From: Erythrobacter donghaensis | Lineage (GTDB): Bacteria; Pseudomonadota; Alphaproteobacteria; Sphingomonadales; Sphingomonadaceae | Assembly (NCBI RefSeq): GCF_001557325.1 | Contig: NZ_LSJS01000220.1 | Location: 1-36,715, forward strand | Length of the DNA: 36,715 nucleotides | Direction: 5' to 3' | Shown here: piece after piece, positions 25,150 through 32,693 of the stretch | Position numbering within the stretch: the stretch's first letter is position 1 | Layout of the letters: every line of letters starts with the position of its first letter | Notes under the pieces: model-generated | Database searches by the model: none | What the model was told of the DNA's origin: nothing | Seen by the model: the letters and a program-made list of their open reading frames with translations, nothing else | Translations under genes and position numbers: made by a program

Positions 25150-26052
25150 TTACGCGGCGTGTTCAGGCGTGGGGGCGGCGGGCGCGCGGCGGGTTTCGGC
25201 GAGGGTAGCGAAGTAAACGTCCTCGAGCCCGCCGTTGACCGGCGCGAAGCCCTCGGGCTGGGTGTCGGCAAGGACGTGGACGACGATGTCGCCGGCAAAG
25301 AAGCGGTGCGAGATCACCTCGTATTGCGCCTGCATCTCGGGCAGCGCGGTGTGCGGCACGGTCTTCTGCCAGACGCGGCCCCGGGTCGAGGCGATCAGGT
25401 CATGCGGCGCGCCCTCGAGGCGCAGCTTGCCCCCGGCGAGCACCGCCATGCGCGGGCACAGGTCGGCGACGTCGTCGACGATGTGGGTGGAGAGGATCAC
25501 CACCACGTTCTCGCCGATCCCGGCGAGGAGGTTGAGGAAGCGGTTGCGCTCCTCCGGGTCCAGCCCCGCGGTGGGTTCGTCGACGATGATCAGCTCGGGC
25601 TGGCCGATCAGCGCCTGGGCGATGCCGAAGCGCTGGCGCATCCCGCCCGAAAAGCCCGCGATCGCCTTGCCGCGCACGTTCCACAGGTTGGTCTGATTGA
25701 GCAGGTGTTCGACCATCGCCTTGCGCTCACCCTTGGCGCTTACGCCCTTGAGCACCGCCATGTGATCGAGCATTGCGGCGGCCGAGATGCGCGGATAGAC
25801 GCCGAAATCCTGCGGCAGGTAGCCCAGCGTGCGGCGCAGCCGGTCGGGTTCGGCCAGCACGTCGATCTCGCCGAAGCGGATGCTGCCTTGCGTGGGCGCC
25901 TGCAGCGTCGCGATGGTGCGCATCAGGGTCGATTTGCCCGCGCCATTGGGGCCGAGCAGCCCGAACATCCCCTTGGGGATCGACAGGCTCACATCATCAA
26001 GCGCCTTGGTGCCATTAGGATAGGTGTGGCTGACGCCGACGAGTTCGAGCAT
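25150..26052 (-). CDS. ABC transporter ATP-binding protein
   Basis: A 300-residue ATPase partner of the downstream permease-peptidase. Walker A is LLGPNGAGKST (residues ~33-43), the signature FSGGMRQRFGIAQAL, Walker B LIIVDEPTAGLD and the switch His ILSTHIVDD. The Q-loop is LPQDFGVYP. The C-terminal about 80 residues form the regulatory extension seen in ABC-2 type exporters, so ATP hydrolysis probably drives export. Chosen start is ATG at 26052 (MLELVGVSHTYPNGTKALDD). The open frame upstream to 26457 is Arg/Ser-rich shadow opposite soxR. It is the first gene of a two-gene operon with the permease. Confidence 0.93.
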   Translation of the reverse strand: MLELVGVSHTYPNGTKALDDVSLSIPKGMFGLLGPNGAGKSTLMRTIATLQAPTQGSIRFGEIDVLAEPDRLRRTLGYLPQDFGVYPRISAAAMLDHMAVLKGVSAKGERKAMVEHLLNQTNLWNVRGKAIAGFSGGMRQRFGIAQALIGQPELIIVDEPTAGLDPEERNRFLNLLAGIGENVVVILSTHIVDDVADLCPRMAVLAGGKLRLEGAPHDLIASTRGRVWQKTVPHTALPEMQAQYEVISHRFFAGDIVVHVLADTQPEGFAPVNGGLEDVYFATLAETRRAPAAPTPEHAA

Positions 26053-26083
26053 GGTGTGTGGGCCCCTGTTATCAATCCTTTGC

Positions 26084-26111
26084 ACTCTAGCGCATGGCTG
26101 CCAGCGTGAAA
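26084..26111 (-). promoter_or_regulatory. Putative promoter of the ABC-peptidase operon
   Basis: On the minus strand TTTCAC (26111-26106) and TAGAGT (26089-26084) are 16 bases apart, 32 bases upstream of the ATPase ATG, in the 157-base gap after soxR. The spacing is acceptable and the hexamers weak. A second AT-rich candidate (GATAAC, around 26070) lies closer to the gene. Confidence 0.3.
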
Positions 26112-26209
26112 GCCGCATTCGTGGGAGCGGACGCGCGATCGATCGACGGTAACGCCGTTCGTCGATGGTGGTAAACGGTTCGGCGCCAAGCTGAGCGCCC
26201 GCAAGCCGC

Positions 26210-26677
26210 TCAGCCGAGCAGTTTGCGCGGCCCCGGCCCCTCACCGCCGAGCCGGTCTTGCGGGTTCCAGATCGCGCAGTGTTCGAGGCTGAGGCAGCCG
26301 CAGCCGATGCACCCGTCGAGCCGGTCGCGGGTGCGGGTGAGATCGGCGATGCGCTGATCGAGCCGAACCCGGATCGCGGCGCTGATCGCCTCCCAGTCGC
26401 GCGCAGTGGGGGTGCGGCCGAGGGGGAGCTTGGCGAGCTCGGCCTCGATCTCGGCAAGGCTGAGGCCGAGGCGCTGAGCGATAAGGATGAAGCTGAGGCG
26501 CCGGATATCCGAGCGCAGGAAGCGCCGCTGGTTGCCGCCGCTGCGCACCGGCTCGATCAGGCGCTTGTTCTCGTAGAAGCGGATCGCCGAGACAGAGAGC
26601 CCGGTGCGCCGCGCGATCTCGCCGATGGGGACGAGGTCGGAGGGCTTGAGGCGGCGGGGTGCGGGCGCTGGCGGCAT
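26210..26677 (-). CDS. soxR: Redox-sensitive transcriptional activator SoxR
   Basis: A 155-residue MerR-family regulator. The winged helix at residues 16-55 (VPIGEIARRTGLSVSAIRFY, then ENKRLIEPVRSGGNQRRF) is followed by a dimerisation coiled coil (about 80-120). The [2Fe-2S] cluster is held by C123, C126, C128 and C134 (CIGCGCLSLEHC), the exact SoxR spacing. Oxidation of the cluster by redox-cycling compounds or nitric oxide activates target promoters. Start ATG at 26677 is chosen because it fits the family N-terminus; the longer frame to 26785 would read through the operator. It is divergent from a VOC-family gene across a SoxR box, so it probably controls itself and that gene. No SoxS is seen, as is usual outside enterobacteria. 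Confidence 0.95.
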   Translation of the reverse strand: MPPAPAPRRLKPSDLVPIGEIARRTGLSVSAIRFYENKRLIEPVRSGGNQRRFLRSDIRRLSFILIAQRLGLSLAEIEAELAKLPLGRTPTARDWEAISAAIRVRLDQRIADLTRTRDRLDGCIGCGCLSLEHCAIWNPQDRLGGEGPGPRKLLG

Positions 26678-26703
26678 GGGTCGGGGTCTCGCGATAAAGC
26701 TTG

Positions 26704-26723
26704 ATCTCAAGTTAGGTTGAGAT
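26704..26723. promoter_or_regulatory. SoxR operator (sox box) between soxR and VOC gene
   Basis: ATCTCAA (26704-26710) and TTGAGAT (26717-26723) are a perfect inverted repeat around GTTAGG. The core matches the enterobacterial sox box (CCTCAA-GTTAAC-TTGAGG) at most positions. On the plus strand TTGATC (26701-26706) lies where the -35 of a MerR-type promoter should be, with a 19-base spacer to CACAAG (26726-26731). The same overlong spacing occurs at soxS. The plus-strand orientation suggests the VOC gene is the main target. Confidence 0.8.
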
Positions 26724-26778
26724 TGCACAAGGGGCAAGACAGCCGATTCGCACCCCTTGTCACGAAAGGATTTCCCCG

Positions 26779-27150
26779 ATGCCATCCGCCTATCTCGAAC
26801 ACGTCAACATCACCGTCAGCAACATCGAGCGCAGCGCCGCGCTGCTTGAACGGCTGATGGGCTGGCACATCCGCTGGCGCGGGCCCTCGCAGCTTGGCGG
26901 CGAGACGATCCATGTCGGCGGCGAGCGTGATTACATCGCGGTCTATACCAAGGGCACGCCGGTTGGCCCGTTCGGCAAGGGCGTGCCGCTCAACCATGTC
27001 GGGCTGGTGGTCGATGATCTCCACGCGGCCGAGAGGATCGTGAAGGACGCCGGGCTCGAGCCCTTCAACCACGCCGATTACGCGCCCGGCCGCCGGTTCT
27101 ATTTCTTCGACTGGGACGGGATCGAGTTCGAGATGGTGAGCTATTCCTAG
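26779..27150 (+). CDS. VOC-family (glyoxalase/bleomycin-resistance/dioxygenase) protein
   Basis: A 123-residue single vicinal-oxygen-chelate domain with two beta-alpha-beta-beta-beta modules. Metal-ligand candidates are H8 (YLEHVNITV), H74 (PLNHVGLVV) and the E near the C-terminus (DGIEFEMVSYS). The pattern NIERSAALLERLMGWHIRWRG is typical of glyoxalase-like resistance proteins. Reaction and substrate cannot be assigned; control by SoxR points to detoxification of a redox-active or electrophilic compound. AAAGGA lies 8 bases before the ATG. It is convergent with the SRAP gene, with which its stop codon overlaps. Confidence 0.85.
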   Translation: MPSAYLEHVNITVSNIERSAALLERLMGWHIRWRGPSQLGGETIHVGGERDYIAVYTKGTPVGPFGKGVPLNHVGLVVDDLHAAERIVKDAGLEPFNHADYAPGRRFYFFDWDGIEFEMVSYS

Positions 27151-27791
27151 AACAGCCCCGGCTGCTGCGGGGCGGGCGAAGGGGCCGCGCTCTTGGCCCA
27201 AGGCTCGCTGGTTCGCGTGATCGCGAGCGGCCCCGCCCACCCGCGGCACAGGCCGAAAGCCTCCTCCGGCGAGCCCTCCAGCCAAGGCGCGTGATCGGCC
27301 GGGGCGAGCAGCACCGGCATGCGCTCGTGCACGGCGGCCGCGTCGCTCCCCGCGCTGTCGGTCATCACCATCGAGTAGCAATCGCCCCACTCGTCCGAAG
27401 GCCGCCACACGCCCGCGGCCGCGAACAGGGCCGCATCGGGCAGAGAAAGCCACGTCCGCGTCATCCGCCCCTTGGGCCCCTCGGCCTCGGCCCAGGCCTC
27501 GAGCGGGATGAGGCAGCGGCGGCGCTCGAAGGCATGGCGCCAGAAGCCCGTTCCCAGCTTGTCGGTGCGGGCATTGTTGACCGGCTTGGGCTTCAGCGGC
27601 TGGCCCTTCGCGCCTTTCAAGACCAGCGGGAAGCCCCAGGTCATCGCTCTGACCGCGCCCTCGGCCACTACCAGCCCGGTGTAGCCCGGATAGACCTCGC
27701 CCGCGAAGTTCGCCCCGCCCGTGCCCTCCACCGTCCCGAACCACGCGGCGACCTCGCTCGCGTTTTTCGTCATGCGGTAGAGGTTGCACAT
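27147..27791 (-). CDS. SRAP-domain protein (YedK/HMCES family, abasic-site DNA-protein crosslinker)
   Basis: A 214-residue SOS-response-associated peptidase-like protein. The catalytic Cys2 is exposed after Met removal (MCNLYRM). N73-A-R (VNNARTDK), E102 and H155 (VHERMP) correspond to the Asn, Glu and His of the E. coli YedK active site. The usual G-F-Y-E-W is altered to A-W-A-E-A, but the Glu is kept. The family forms a thiazolidine link to abasic sites in single-stranded DNA, shielding them from nucleases. The last residues (PSPAPQQPGLF) are an unstructured tail, and QxxLF could be a clamp-binding motif. It lies 3 bases upstream of ubiA on the same strand. The 3' end overlaps the VOC stop. 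Confidence 0.92.
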   Translation of the reverse strand: MCNLYRMTKNASEVAAWFGTVEGTGGANFAGEVYPGYTGLVVAEGAVRAMTWGFPLVLKGAKGQPLKPKPVNNARTDKLGTGFWRHAFERRRCLIPLEAWAEAEGPKGRMTRTWLSLPDAALFAAAGVWRPSDEWGDCYSMVMTDSAGSDAAAVHERMPVLLAPADHAPWLEGSPEEAFGLCRGWAGPLAITRTSEPWAKSAAPSPAPQQPGLF

Positions 27792-27794
27792 CGC

Positions 27795-28697
27795 TCAGGC
27801 ATTCCCGACCACGAAGCACGCCGCCGCCATCAGCGCCCCTGCCCAGCGGTTCGAGCGGAAGCGGGCGAGCGGGTTCGCCGGGTCGTCGGCGTCGAGGCTC
27901 GCCACCTGCCACGCCAGATGCCCCGCCACAGGCACCAGCGCGGCGAGCGCGAGGGAGTCGGCGCGGTAGAGCCAGAAGGCGAGCGCCCACAACCCGATCG
28001 CGGCGGCATAAAAGGCGGCGATCCCGCCCCGCACCGCAGCGCCCATCGCCAGCGCCGAGGAGCGGATGCCGACCATCGCATCGTCCTCGCGGTCCTGCAG
28101 GGCATAGATCGTGTCGTAGCCGATCACCCAGCAGATGCTCCCGGCATAGAGCGCCGCGAGCGCGTCCCAATTGTCCCACCGGAGCTCGGTCCAGCCGACG
28201 AGCGCGCCCCAGGTGAACACCATCCCCAGCCACGCCTGCGGCCACCAGGTGATGCGCTTCATGAAGGGATAGGCCGCGACCAGCGCAAGGCTGCCCAATG
28301 CGACCAGCTGCGCCTGCCACCTGAGTTGCAGCAGCACCACGAGGCCGACGATGCACAGCACCAGCAGCCAGCCCCAGGCGAGCTTCTTGGAGACCCGCCC
28401 GCTCGCCACCGGCCGCAGCGCCGTGCGCGCCACCTGCCGGTCGAGATCGGCGTCGACGATGTCGTTGTAGACACACCCCGCCCCGCGCATCGCGATGCTC
28501 CCCAGCAGCAGCCAGCCGAGCAGCGCGAATTGCGGCCCGGCCCCCGCCAGCCACACCGCGAAGACGCAGGGCCAGAACAGCAGCCACCACCCGATCGGGC
28601 GGTCGAACCGCGCCAGCATGGCGAGATCGCGCGGAAGCTGCGGCAGGCGCGCGACAAGGCCGCGATGCTCGCTGTCGGGGACCACCTGCTCGCTCAT
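27795..28697 (-). CDS. ubiA: 4-hydroxybenzoate polyprenyltransferase UbiA
   Basis: A 300-residue integral membrane prenyltransferase with about nine helices. It carries out the second step of ubiquinone synthesis, adding the polyprenyl tail to 4-hydroxybenzoate. The two Asp-rich Mg-diphosphate motifs are NDIVDADLDRQVARTALRP (residues 78-96) and YDTIYALQDREDDAMVGIRS (residues 194-213). ATG at 28697 overlaps the stop of the preceding small membrane protein (ATGA), and SRAP follows after 3 bases. The three genes therefore probably form an operon. All expected catalytic residues are present. Confidence 0.95.
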   Translation of the reverse strand: MSEQVVPDSEHRGLVARLPQLPRDLAMLARFDRPIGWWLLFWPCVFAVWLAGAGPQFALLGWLLLGSIAMRGAGCVYNDIVDADLDRQVARTALRPVASGRVSKKLAWGWLLVLCIVGLVVLLQLRWQAQLVALGSLALVAAYPFMKRITWWPQAWLGMVFTWGALVGWTELRWDNWDALAALYAGSICWVIGYDTIYALQDREDDAMVGIRSSALAMGAAVRGGIAAFYAAAIGLWALAFWLYRADSLALAALVPVAGHLAWQVASLDADDPANPLARFRSNRWAGALMAAACFVVGNA

Positions 28698-29074
28698 GCG
28701 GCCTCCCGCATTGCCGCACGCCAGCCGAGCACTGCCAGCGCCAGCATCGTGACGTTGCCCGCGAAGTCGAGCATCCCGATGCTGGTCAGCACCGGCACCT
28801 GGTAGTGGAACCAGTAGTTGAATCCGAAGAACGGCAGCAGCAGCACGGCGAAGATCGCGAAGCTCGTCGCGTTCCAGCGGGTCACCAGCGCCATCAGCCC
28901 GAACAGCACCGCCTGCGCGCCGAAGCAGGCCATGGTGAAGCGGGAGAGGTAGGCGCTGTCGCGATAGGGCTCGGTGATGGCGAGTTCGATCACGCTTGCG
29001 GGGGCGAAGAGTGCCCAGCCGCCCAGCCCCAGGAATACGGCGGCGATCAGGAATTGTGCGGTTCGCGCGGACAT
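28694..29074 (-). CDS. Small four-helix membrane protein
   Basis: A 126-residue protein with four predicted membrane helices (about residues 7-26, 46-67, 70-88 and 98-118). No domain is recognised with confidence. MSARTAQFLIAAVFLGLGGW is the start, and internal Tyr/Phe/Trp (FFGFNYWFHYQVPV) is notable. The longer open frame to 29890 antisense to rsmE is dismissed. The stop overlaps the ubiA ATG by 4 bases, so cotranslation is likely. rsmE is divergent, 39 bases from its start. A link to quinone metabolism is conceivable only by position. Confidence 0.75.
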   Translation of the reverse strand: MSARTAQFLIAAVFLGLGGWALFAPASVIELAITEPYRDSAYLSRFTMACFGAQAVLFGLMALVTRWNATSFAIFAVLLLPFFGFNYWFHYQVPVLTSIGMLDFAGNVTMLALAVLGWRAAMREAA

Positions 29075-29113
29075 GACTTGCTCCCTAGCGGCCCGCGCGC
29101 CTAGTGCAAAGCC

Positions 29114-29857
29114 ATGCCCGCAACCCCTGCATGGCCCCCGAAGAGCGCCCCGCGCCTGTTCGTCGCCGAGACGCTGGCGGCGGGCGCGTCGATGCGGATC
29201 GAGGGCAACCCGGCGCATTACCTCACGCGCGTGATGCGCGTGGGCGCAGGCGACATCGTGATCCTGTGCGACGATGTGACCGGCGAGTGGGCCGCGCGCG
29301 TGGCCGACGCAGGCAAGCGCGATGTGGTGCTGGAAGTGGCCGAGATGCTGCGCCCGCGCGAGGCGGTGCCCGATCTGTGGCTGTGCCCTGCCCTGCTCAA
29401 GAAGGACCGCTTCGACCTGATCCTCGAAAAGGCGACCGAACTGGGCGCCGCGCGAATCCAGCCGCTGCTGACCCGCCGCTGCGTGGCCGACAAGCTCAAC
29501 CTCGAACGCGCCCGCGCGATCACCACCGAGGCAGCCGAACAATGCGCCCGCACCGCGCTGCCGCAGCTGGCCGAGCCCGTGAAGCTCGATGCGCTCCTCG
29601 CCAGCTGGCCAGAGGAGCGCGCGCTGTTCTTCGCCGACGAGAACGGGGGCGAACCGGCCGCCGCCGCCTTCGCGTCGCATCAAGGCCCCGCCGCGATCCT
29701 CACCGGCCCCGAAGGCGGTTTCGACGAGGCCGAGCGCGCGGCCATCCGCGCCCACCCGCAGGCCCGCGCCATCACCCTCGGCCCGCGCATCCTCAGGGGC
29801 GAGACCGCCGCCATCGCCGCGCTTGCAACGTGGATGGCGACCGCAGGGGACTGGTGA
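29114..29857 (+). CDS. rsmE: 16S rRNA (uracil1498-N3)-methyltransferase RsmE
   Basis: A 247-residue SPOUT-class methyltransferase that modifies U1498 in the decoding region of 16S rRNA. The N-terminal PUA-like domain (RLFVAETLAAGASMRIEGNP, HYLTRVMRVGAGD) is followed by the knotted domain with ALLKKDRFDLILEKATELGA, AAEQCARTALPQL and the SAM-binding loop ILTGPEGGFDEAERAAI, then ITLGPRILRGETAAIAAL. All family blocks are present. The start at 29114 has no strong ribosome site; ATG codon 24 inside the PUA domain is less likely. gshA lies 118 bases downstream behind its own promoter, an arrangement common in alphaproteobacteria. Confidence 0.95.
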   Translation: MPATPAWPPKSAPRLFVAETLAAGASMRIEGNPAHYLTRVMRVGAGDIVILCDDVTGEWAARVADAGKRDVVLEVAEMLRPREAVPDLWLCPALLKKDRFDLILEKATELGAARIQPLLTRRCVADKLNLERARAITTEAAEQCARTALPQLAEPVKLDALLASWPEERALFFADENGGEPAAAAFASHQGPAAILTGPEGGFDEAERAAIRAHPQARAITLGPRILRGETAAIAALATWMATAGDW

Positions 29858-29915
29858 CAGCACAGGCCTTCGACGGATTTTGCAAGACAAACCGGCTTAC
29901 CATGCGCAAAGGCGA

Positions 29916-29946
29916 ATTTGCCTTCCCAGCGGCAAATCAGTTTTAT
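29916..29946 (+). promoter_or_regulatory. gshA promoter overlapped by a palindrome
   Basis: TTGCCT (29918-29923) and TTTTAT (29941-29946) have a 17-base spacer, 30 bases before the gshA ATG. This is the best promoter-like pair in the window. A perfect 7-base inverted repeat, ATTTGCC (29916-29922) and GGCAAAT (29931-29937), overlaps the -35 and spacer, where a repressor dimer could block RNA polymerase. Confidence 0.5.
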
Positions 29947-29975
29947 AAGGCAACCGGCCAGAGAGGGCCTCTTCG

Positions 29976-31346
29976 ATGAGCACACGCGAAGCTTCCACTG
30001 CCGACGATCCGGTGATCGAAAGCCTCGACCAGCTGGTCGCCCCCATGATCAAGGGCGAAAAGCCGCCACAGGACTGGCGCATCGGCACCGAGCACGAGAA
30101 GCTGGTCTACAAGCGCTCAGACCACCGCGCGCCCTCCTATGACGAGCCCTGCGGCATCCGGGACCTGCTGAAAGGTCTCGAGAAATTCGATTGGGCGCCG
30201 GTCGAGGAGGGCGGCAACGTCATCGCCTTGAAGGGCGCGGACGGGGCAGTCAGCCTCGAGCCCGCAGGCCAGCTGGAGCTGTCGGGCGCACCGCTCGAGA
30301 ACCTCCACCAGACCTGCGCCGAGACCGGACGGCACCTCGTGCAGGTCAAGGAAGTCGGCGAGAAGTGCGGCGTGGGTTACCTTGGTCTGGGCATGTGGCC
30401 CGACAAGACCCGCGAAGCGCTGCCGATCATGCCCAAGGGCCGCTACGACATCATGCTGCGGCACATGCCGCGCGTGGGCAGCATGGGCCTCGACATGATG
30501 CTGCGGACCTGCACCATTCAGGTCAATCTGGACTACCAGTCCGAGGCCGACATGGTGAAGAAGTTCCGCACCAGCCTCGCCCTGCAACCGCTGGCGACCG
30601 CGCTCTTCGCCAATTCGCCTTTCACCGAGGGCAAGCCCAACGGCTTCCTCTCCTACCGCTCGCACATCTGGTCGGACACCGATCCGGCGCGGACGGGCAT
30701 GCTGCCCTTCGTCTTCGAGGACGGCTTCGGCTACGAGCGCTGGGCCAAGTATATGCTCGACGTGCCGATGTATTTCGTCTTCCGCGAGGGGAGATATATC
30801 GATGCGGCGGGCCTCAGCTTCCGGGACTTCCTCGACGGCAAGCTCTCCGTGCTGCCCGGCGAGCGCCCGACGCAGAGCGACTGGTGGGATCACCTCTCGA
30901 CCGCCTTCCCCGAGGTGCGGCTCAAGTCCTTCCTCGAGATGCGCGGCGCGGACGGCGGTCCGTGGAGCCGCATCTGCGCGCTTCCCGCCTTCTGGGTCGG
31001 GCTGCTTTATGACCAAGGCGCGCTCGATGCGGCGTGGGACCTCGTCAAGGGCTGGTCGATGGAGGAGCGCGAGCGGCTGCGGAACGAAGTCCCGCGCCTC
31101 GCGCTCGCCACCAAGTCACCCGATGGCGGCACCTTGCAGGATCTGGGACGCGAGGTGCTCAAGATCGCCCACGCCGGATTGAAGGCGCGCGCGCGCCTCA
31201 ACGCGGCGGGCGATAACGAGACCGGCTACCTCGAAACCCTCGATGAAATCGTCGCCAGCGGCAAGGTTCCGGCACAGCGCCTGCTCGATGCCTATCATGG
31301 CGAGTGGAACGGGGATATCACGCGGGTCTACGAACAGTCCTTCTAG
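29976..31346 (+). CDS. gshA: Glutamate-cysteine ligase, plant/alphaproteobacterial type
   Basis: A 456-residue enzyme that joins glutamate and cysteine with ATP, the first and rate-setting step of glutathione synthesis. The N-terminal WRIGTEHEKLVY (residues ~30-41) supplies metal and glutamate ligands. SLEPAGQLELSGAPLENLHQ (about 90-109), LGLGMWPD, MLRTCTIQVNLDYQSEADMV and LANSPFTEGKPNGFLSYRSH are family blocks of the GCS2/plant-type enzymes, distinct from E. coli GshA. The C-terminal region (about 350-456) matches typical length. AGAGAGG lies about 10 bases upstream of ATG. It is followed by a CHAT-domain gene after a 22-base gap containing a G10 run. Confidence 0.95.
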   Translation: MSTREASTADDPVIESLDQLVAPMIKGEKPPQDWRIGTEHEKLVYKRSDHRAPSYDEPCGIRDLLKGLEKFDWAPVEEGGNVIALKGADGAVSLEPAGQLELSGAPLENLHQTCAETGRHLVQVKEVGEKCGVGYLGLGMWPDKTREALPIMPKGRYDIMLRHMPRVGSMGLDMMLRTCTIQVNLDYQSEADMVKKFRTSLALQPLATALFANSPFTEGKPNGFLSYRSHIWSDTDPARTGMLPFVFEDGFGYERWAKYMLDVPMYFVFREGRYIDAAGLSFRDFLDGKLSVLPGERPTQSDWWDHLSTAFPEVRLKSFLEMRGADGGPWSRICALPAFWVGLLYDQGALDAAWDLVKGWSMEERERLRNEVPRLALATKSPDGGTLQDLGREVLKIAHAGLKARARLNAAGDNETGYLETLDEIVASGKVPAQRLLDAYHGEWNGDITRVYEQSF

Positions 31347-31354
31347 GGACGGCA

Positions 31355-31364
31355 GGGGGGGGGG
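31355..31364 (+). repeat. G10 homopolymer in the ribosome-binding region of the CHAT gene
   Basis: Ten consecutive G lie between the gshA stop (31346) and ATG at 31369, ending 4 bases before the ATG. The tract is itself the only Shine-Dalgarno-like sequence (GGGGAA). Homopolymers of this length slip during replication, so the spacing may vary between cells; a sequencing length error is the mundane alternative. Confidence 0.8.
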
Positions 31365-31368
31365 AAGC

Positions 31369-32670
31369 ATGGTCCGGTTGCTCGCGCTCATCGTGCTGCT
31401 GCTCGCGGGCGCCCCCGCGCCGCTTGCGGCACAGACCCCCCCAGATCTGGCCGCCCGCTTTGCCGCCGACGCAGCGCAGCATGTGCGCGATCTCGGCGAT
31501 CTCTATTCCAAACGCGGCTTCACCCCGCCCAAGATGGCGCAGCCGACGCTGGAAGACGTGCAGCTCTATCTCGCCGAACAGCGCGACGACTCCAGCCCCG
31601 GCTACCCCGAAGGCGCGGCGGTGCTGTTCTACGCCCATCACGAGGGCAAGCTGGCGATCTACCTGATCGACCGCAGCGGCCTCAGGGCATTCCACGAGAC
31701 CGCGATCACCGCGGCGGGCTTGCGGCTTTCGGCCAACTATTACCGCCTCGACCTCGACGTCGACGGGCTCGCCCGTTCGCGAGCGCCGCAGTGGATCGGG
31801 AGCGGCGCAGCCCCTGCCCCCGTCGTCTCGTCCAGCAAGGCCTCGGGCCAGACCCCGATTGCCGACATCCTGCTGCCGCCGACGATCCGCACCGGGCTGC
31901 TGGATGTGCGCCATCTGGTGATCGTCGCGAACGGCGTGATCGCCTCGACGCCGTTTGCCGCCTTCCCCCTCACCGAAAACGAGATGCTGATCGACCGGAT
32001 GAGCATCACCGTTTCGGCCGGGCTGTTCGATCTCGACCAGATGATCCGGCCATGGGGCAAGCTCAACGCCTATCAGGGGCTGCTGGTGGTGGGCGATCCG
32101 CGCGTGCCGACCACGCCCGACTGGCGCGTGCCGCCGCTGCCCGGTGCCGCGCGCGAGGCGCAGATGCTCGCCGAGCGCGTTGCGGCCGAGCCCTTGCTGG
32201 GCGAGGCGGCGACCAAGGCGGCGGTGATGGAGCGGATGGGCGCGGCGCGGATGCTCTACTTTGCCGCCCACGGCGTTTCCGATCCGCGCGATCCGCTCGC
32301 CGGCGGCTACCTGATGCTCGCCGGTCCGACGCGCGAGGAAGCGTTCCTGACTGCAGGCGAAGTCCAGCGGATGCGGCTGCGCGCCGATCTCGTCGTGCTG
32401 AGCGCCTGCCAGAGCGGGCTCGGCTTCAACCATGACGCCGGGGTCATCGGCCTCGCCCGCGCCTTCCAGAAGGCGGGCGCGCCGCGGGTGGTGATGAGCC
32501 TGTGGAGCGTCAGCGACGAGGCGACGCTCTACCTGATGGACCGCTTCCAGCTCGCCGCGATGGTGCACATGCCGGCCGAAGCGCTGCGCCTCGCGATGCT
32601 GGACGCGCGCAAGAAATACCCCGAACCCGCGCTGTGGGCCGCCTTCACCTTGTTCGGCACCCCGCGCTGA
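31369..32670 (+). CDS. Exported CHAT-domain (caspase-like) protein
   Basis: A 433-residue protein with a signal peptide (residues 1-21, LLALIVLLLAGAPAPLAAQ) and therefore predicted to be periplasmic. The C-terminal half is a CHAT domain, a caspase-like cysteine protease fold. Catalytic H301 is in LYFAAHGVSDPRDPLAGGYL and C347 in LVVLSACQSGLG, followed by GLARAFQKAGAPRVVMSLWS. Both dyad residues are kept. The N-terminal part (25-230) has no TPR repeats or recognised domain, so the protein is much shorter than usual TPR-CHAT proteins. ATG at 31369 is chosen; the longer frame from 31243 overlaps gshA. It probably shares a transcript with gshA and the ABM gene. The target is unknown. Confidence 0.88.
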   Translation: MVRLLALIVLLLAGAPAPLAAQTPPDLAARFAADAAQHVRDLGDLYSKRGFTPPKMAQPTLEDVQLYLAEQRDDSSPGYPEGAAVLFYAHHEGKLAIYLIDRSGLRAFHETAITAAGLRLSANYYRLDLDVDGLARSRAPQWIGSGAAPAPVVSSSKASGQTPIADILLPPTIRTGLLDVRHLVIVANGVIASTPFAAFPLTENEMLIDRMSITVSAGLFDLDQMIRPWGKLNAYQGLLVVGDPRVPTTPDWRVPPLPGAAREAQMLAERVAAEPLLGEAATKAAVMERMGAARMLYFAAHGVSDPRDPLAGGYLMLAGPTREEAFLTAGEVQRMRLRADLVVLSACQSGLGFNHDAGVIGLARAFQKAGAPRVVMSLWSVSDEATLYLMDRFQLAAMVHMPAEALRLAMLDARKKYPEPALWAAFTLFGTPR

Positions 32671-32693
32671 CGAAACCACAAAGGGAGAGAGAC

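Noticed and set aside
21394..26109. A 1571-codon open frame on the plus strand opposite the permease-peptidase and ATPase genes
   Set aside because: Length is striking, but the product is Arg/His/Glu/Asp-rich with no domain, as expected opposite GC-rich coding DNA with GC-biased third positions. The minus-strand genes have full motifs.
26053..26457. A 135-residue N-terminal extension of the ABC ATPase
   Set aside because: It runs antisense to nothing but under soxR in another frame, is Arg/Ser/Ala-rich, and the ATPase domain starts at the ATG at 26052.
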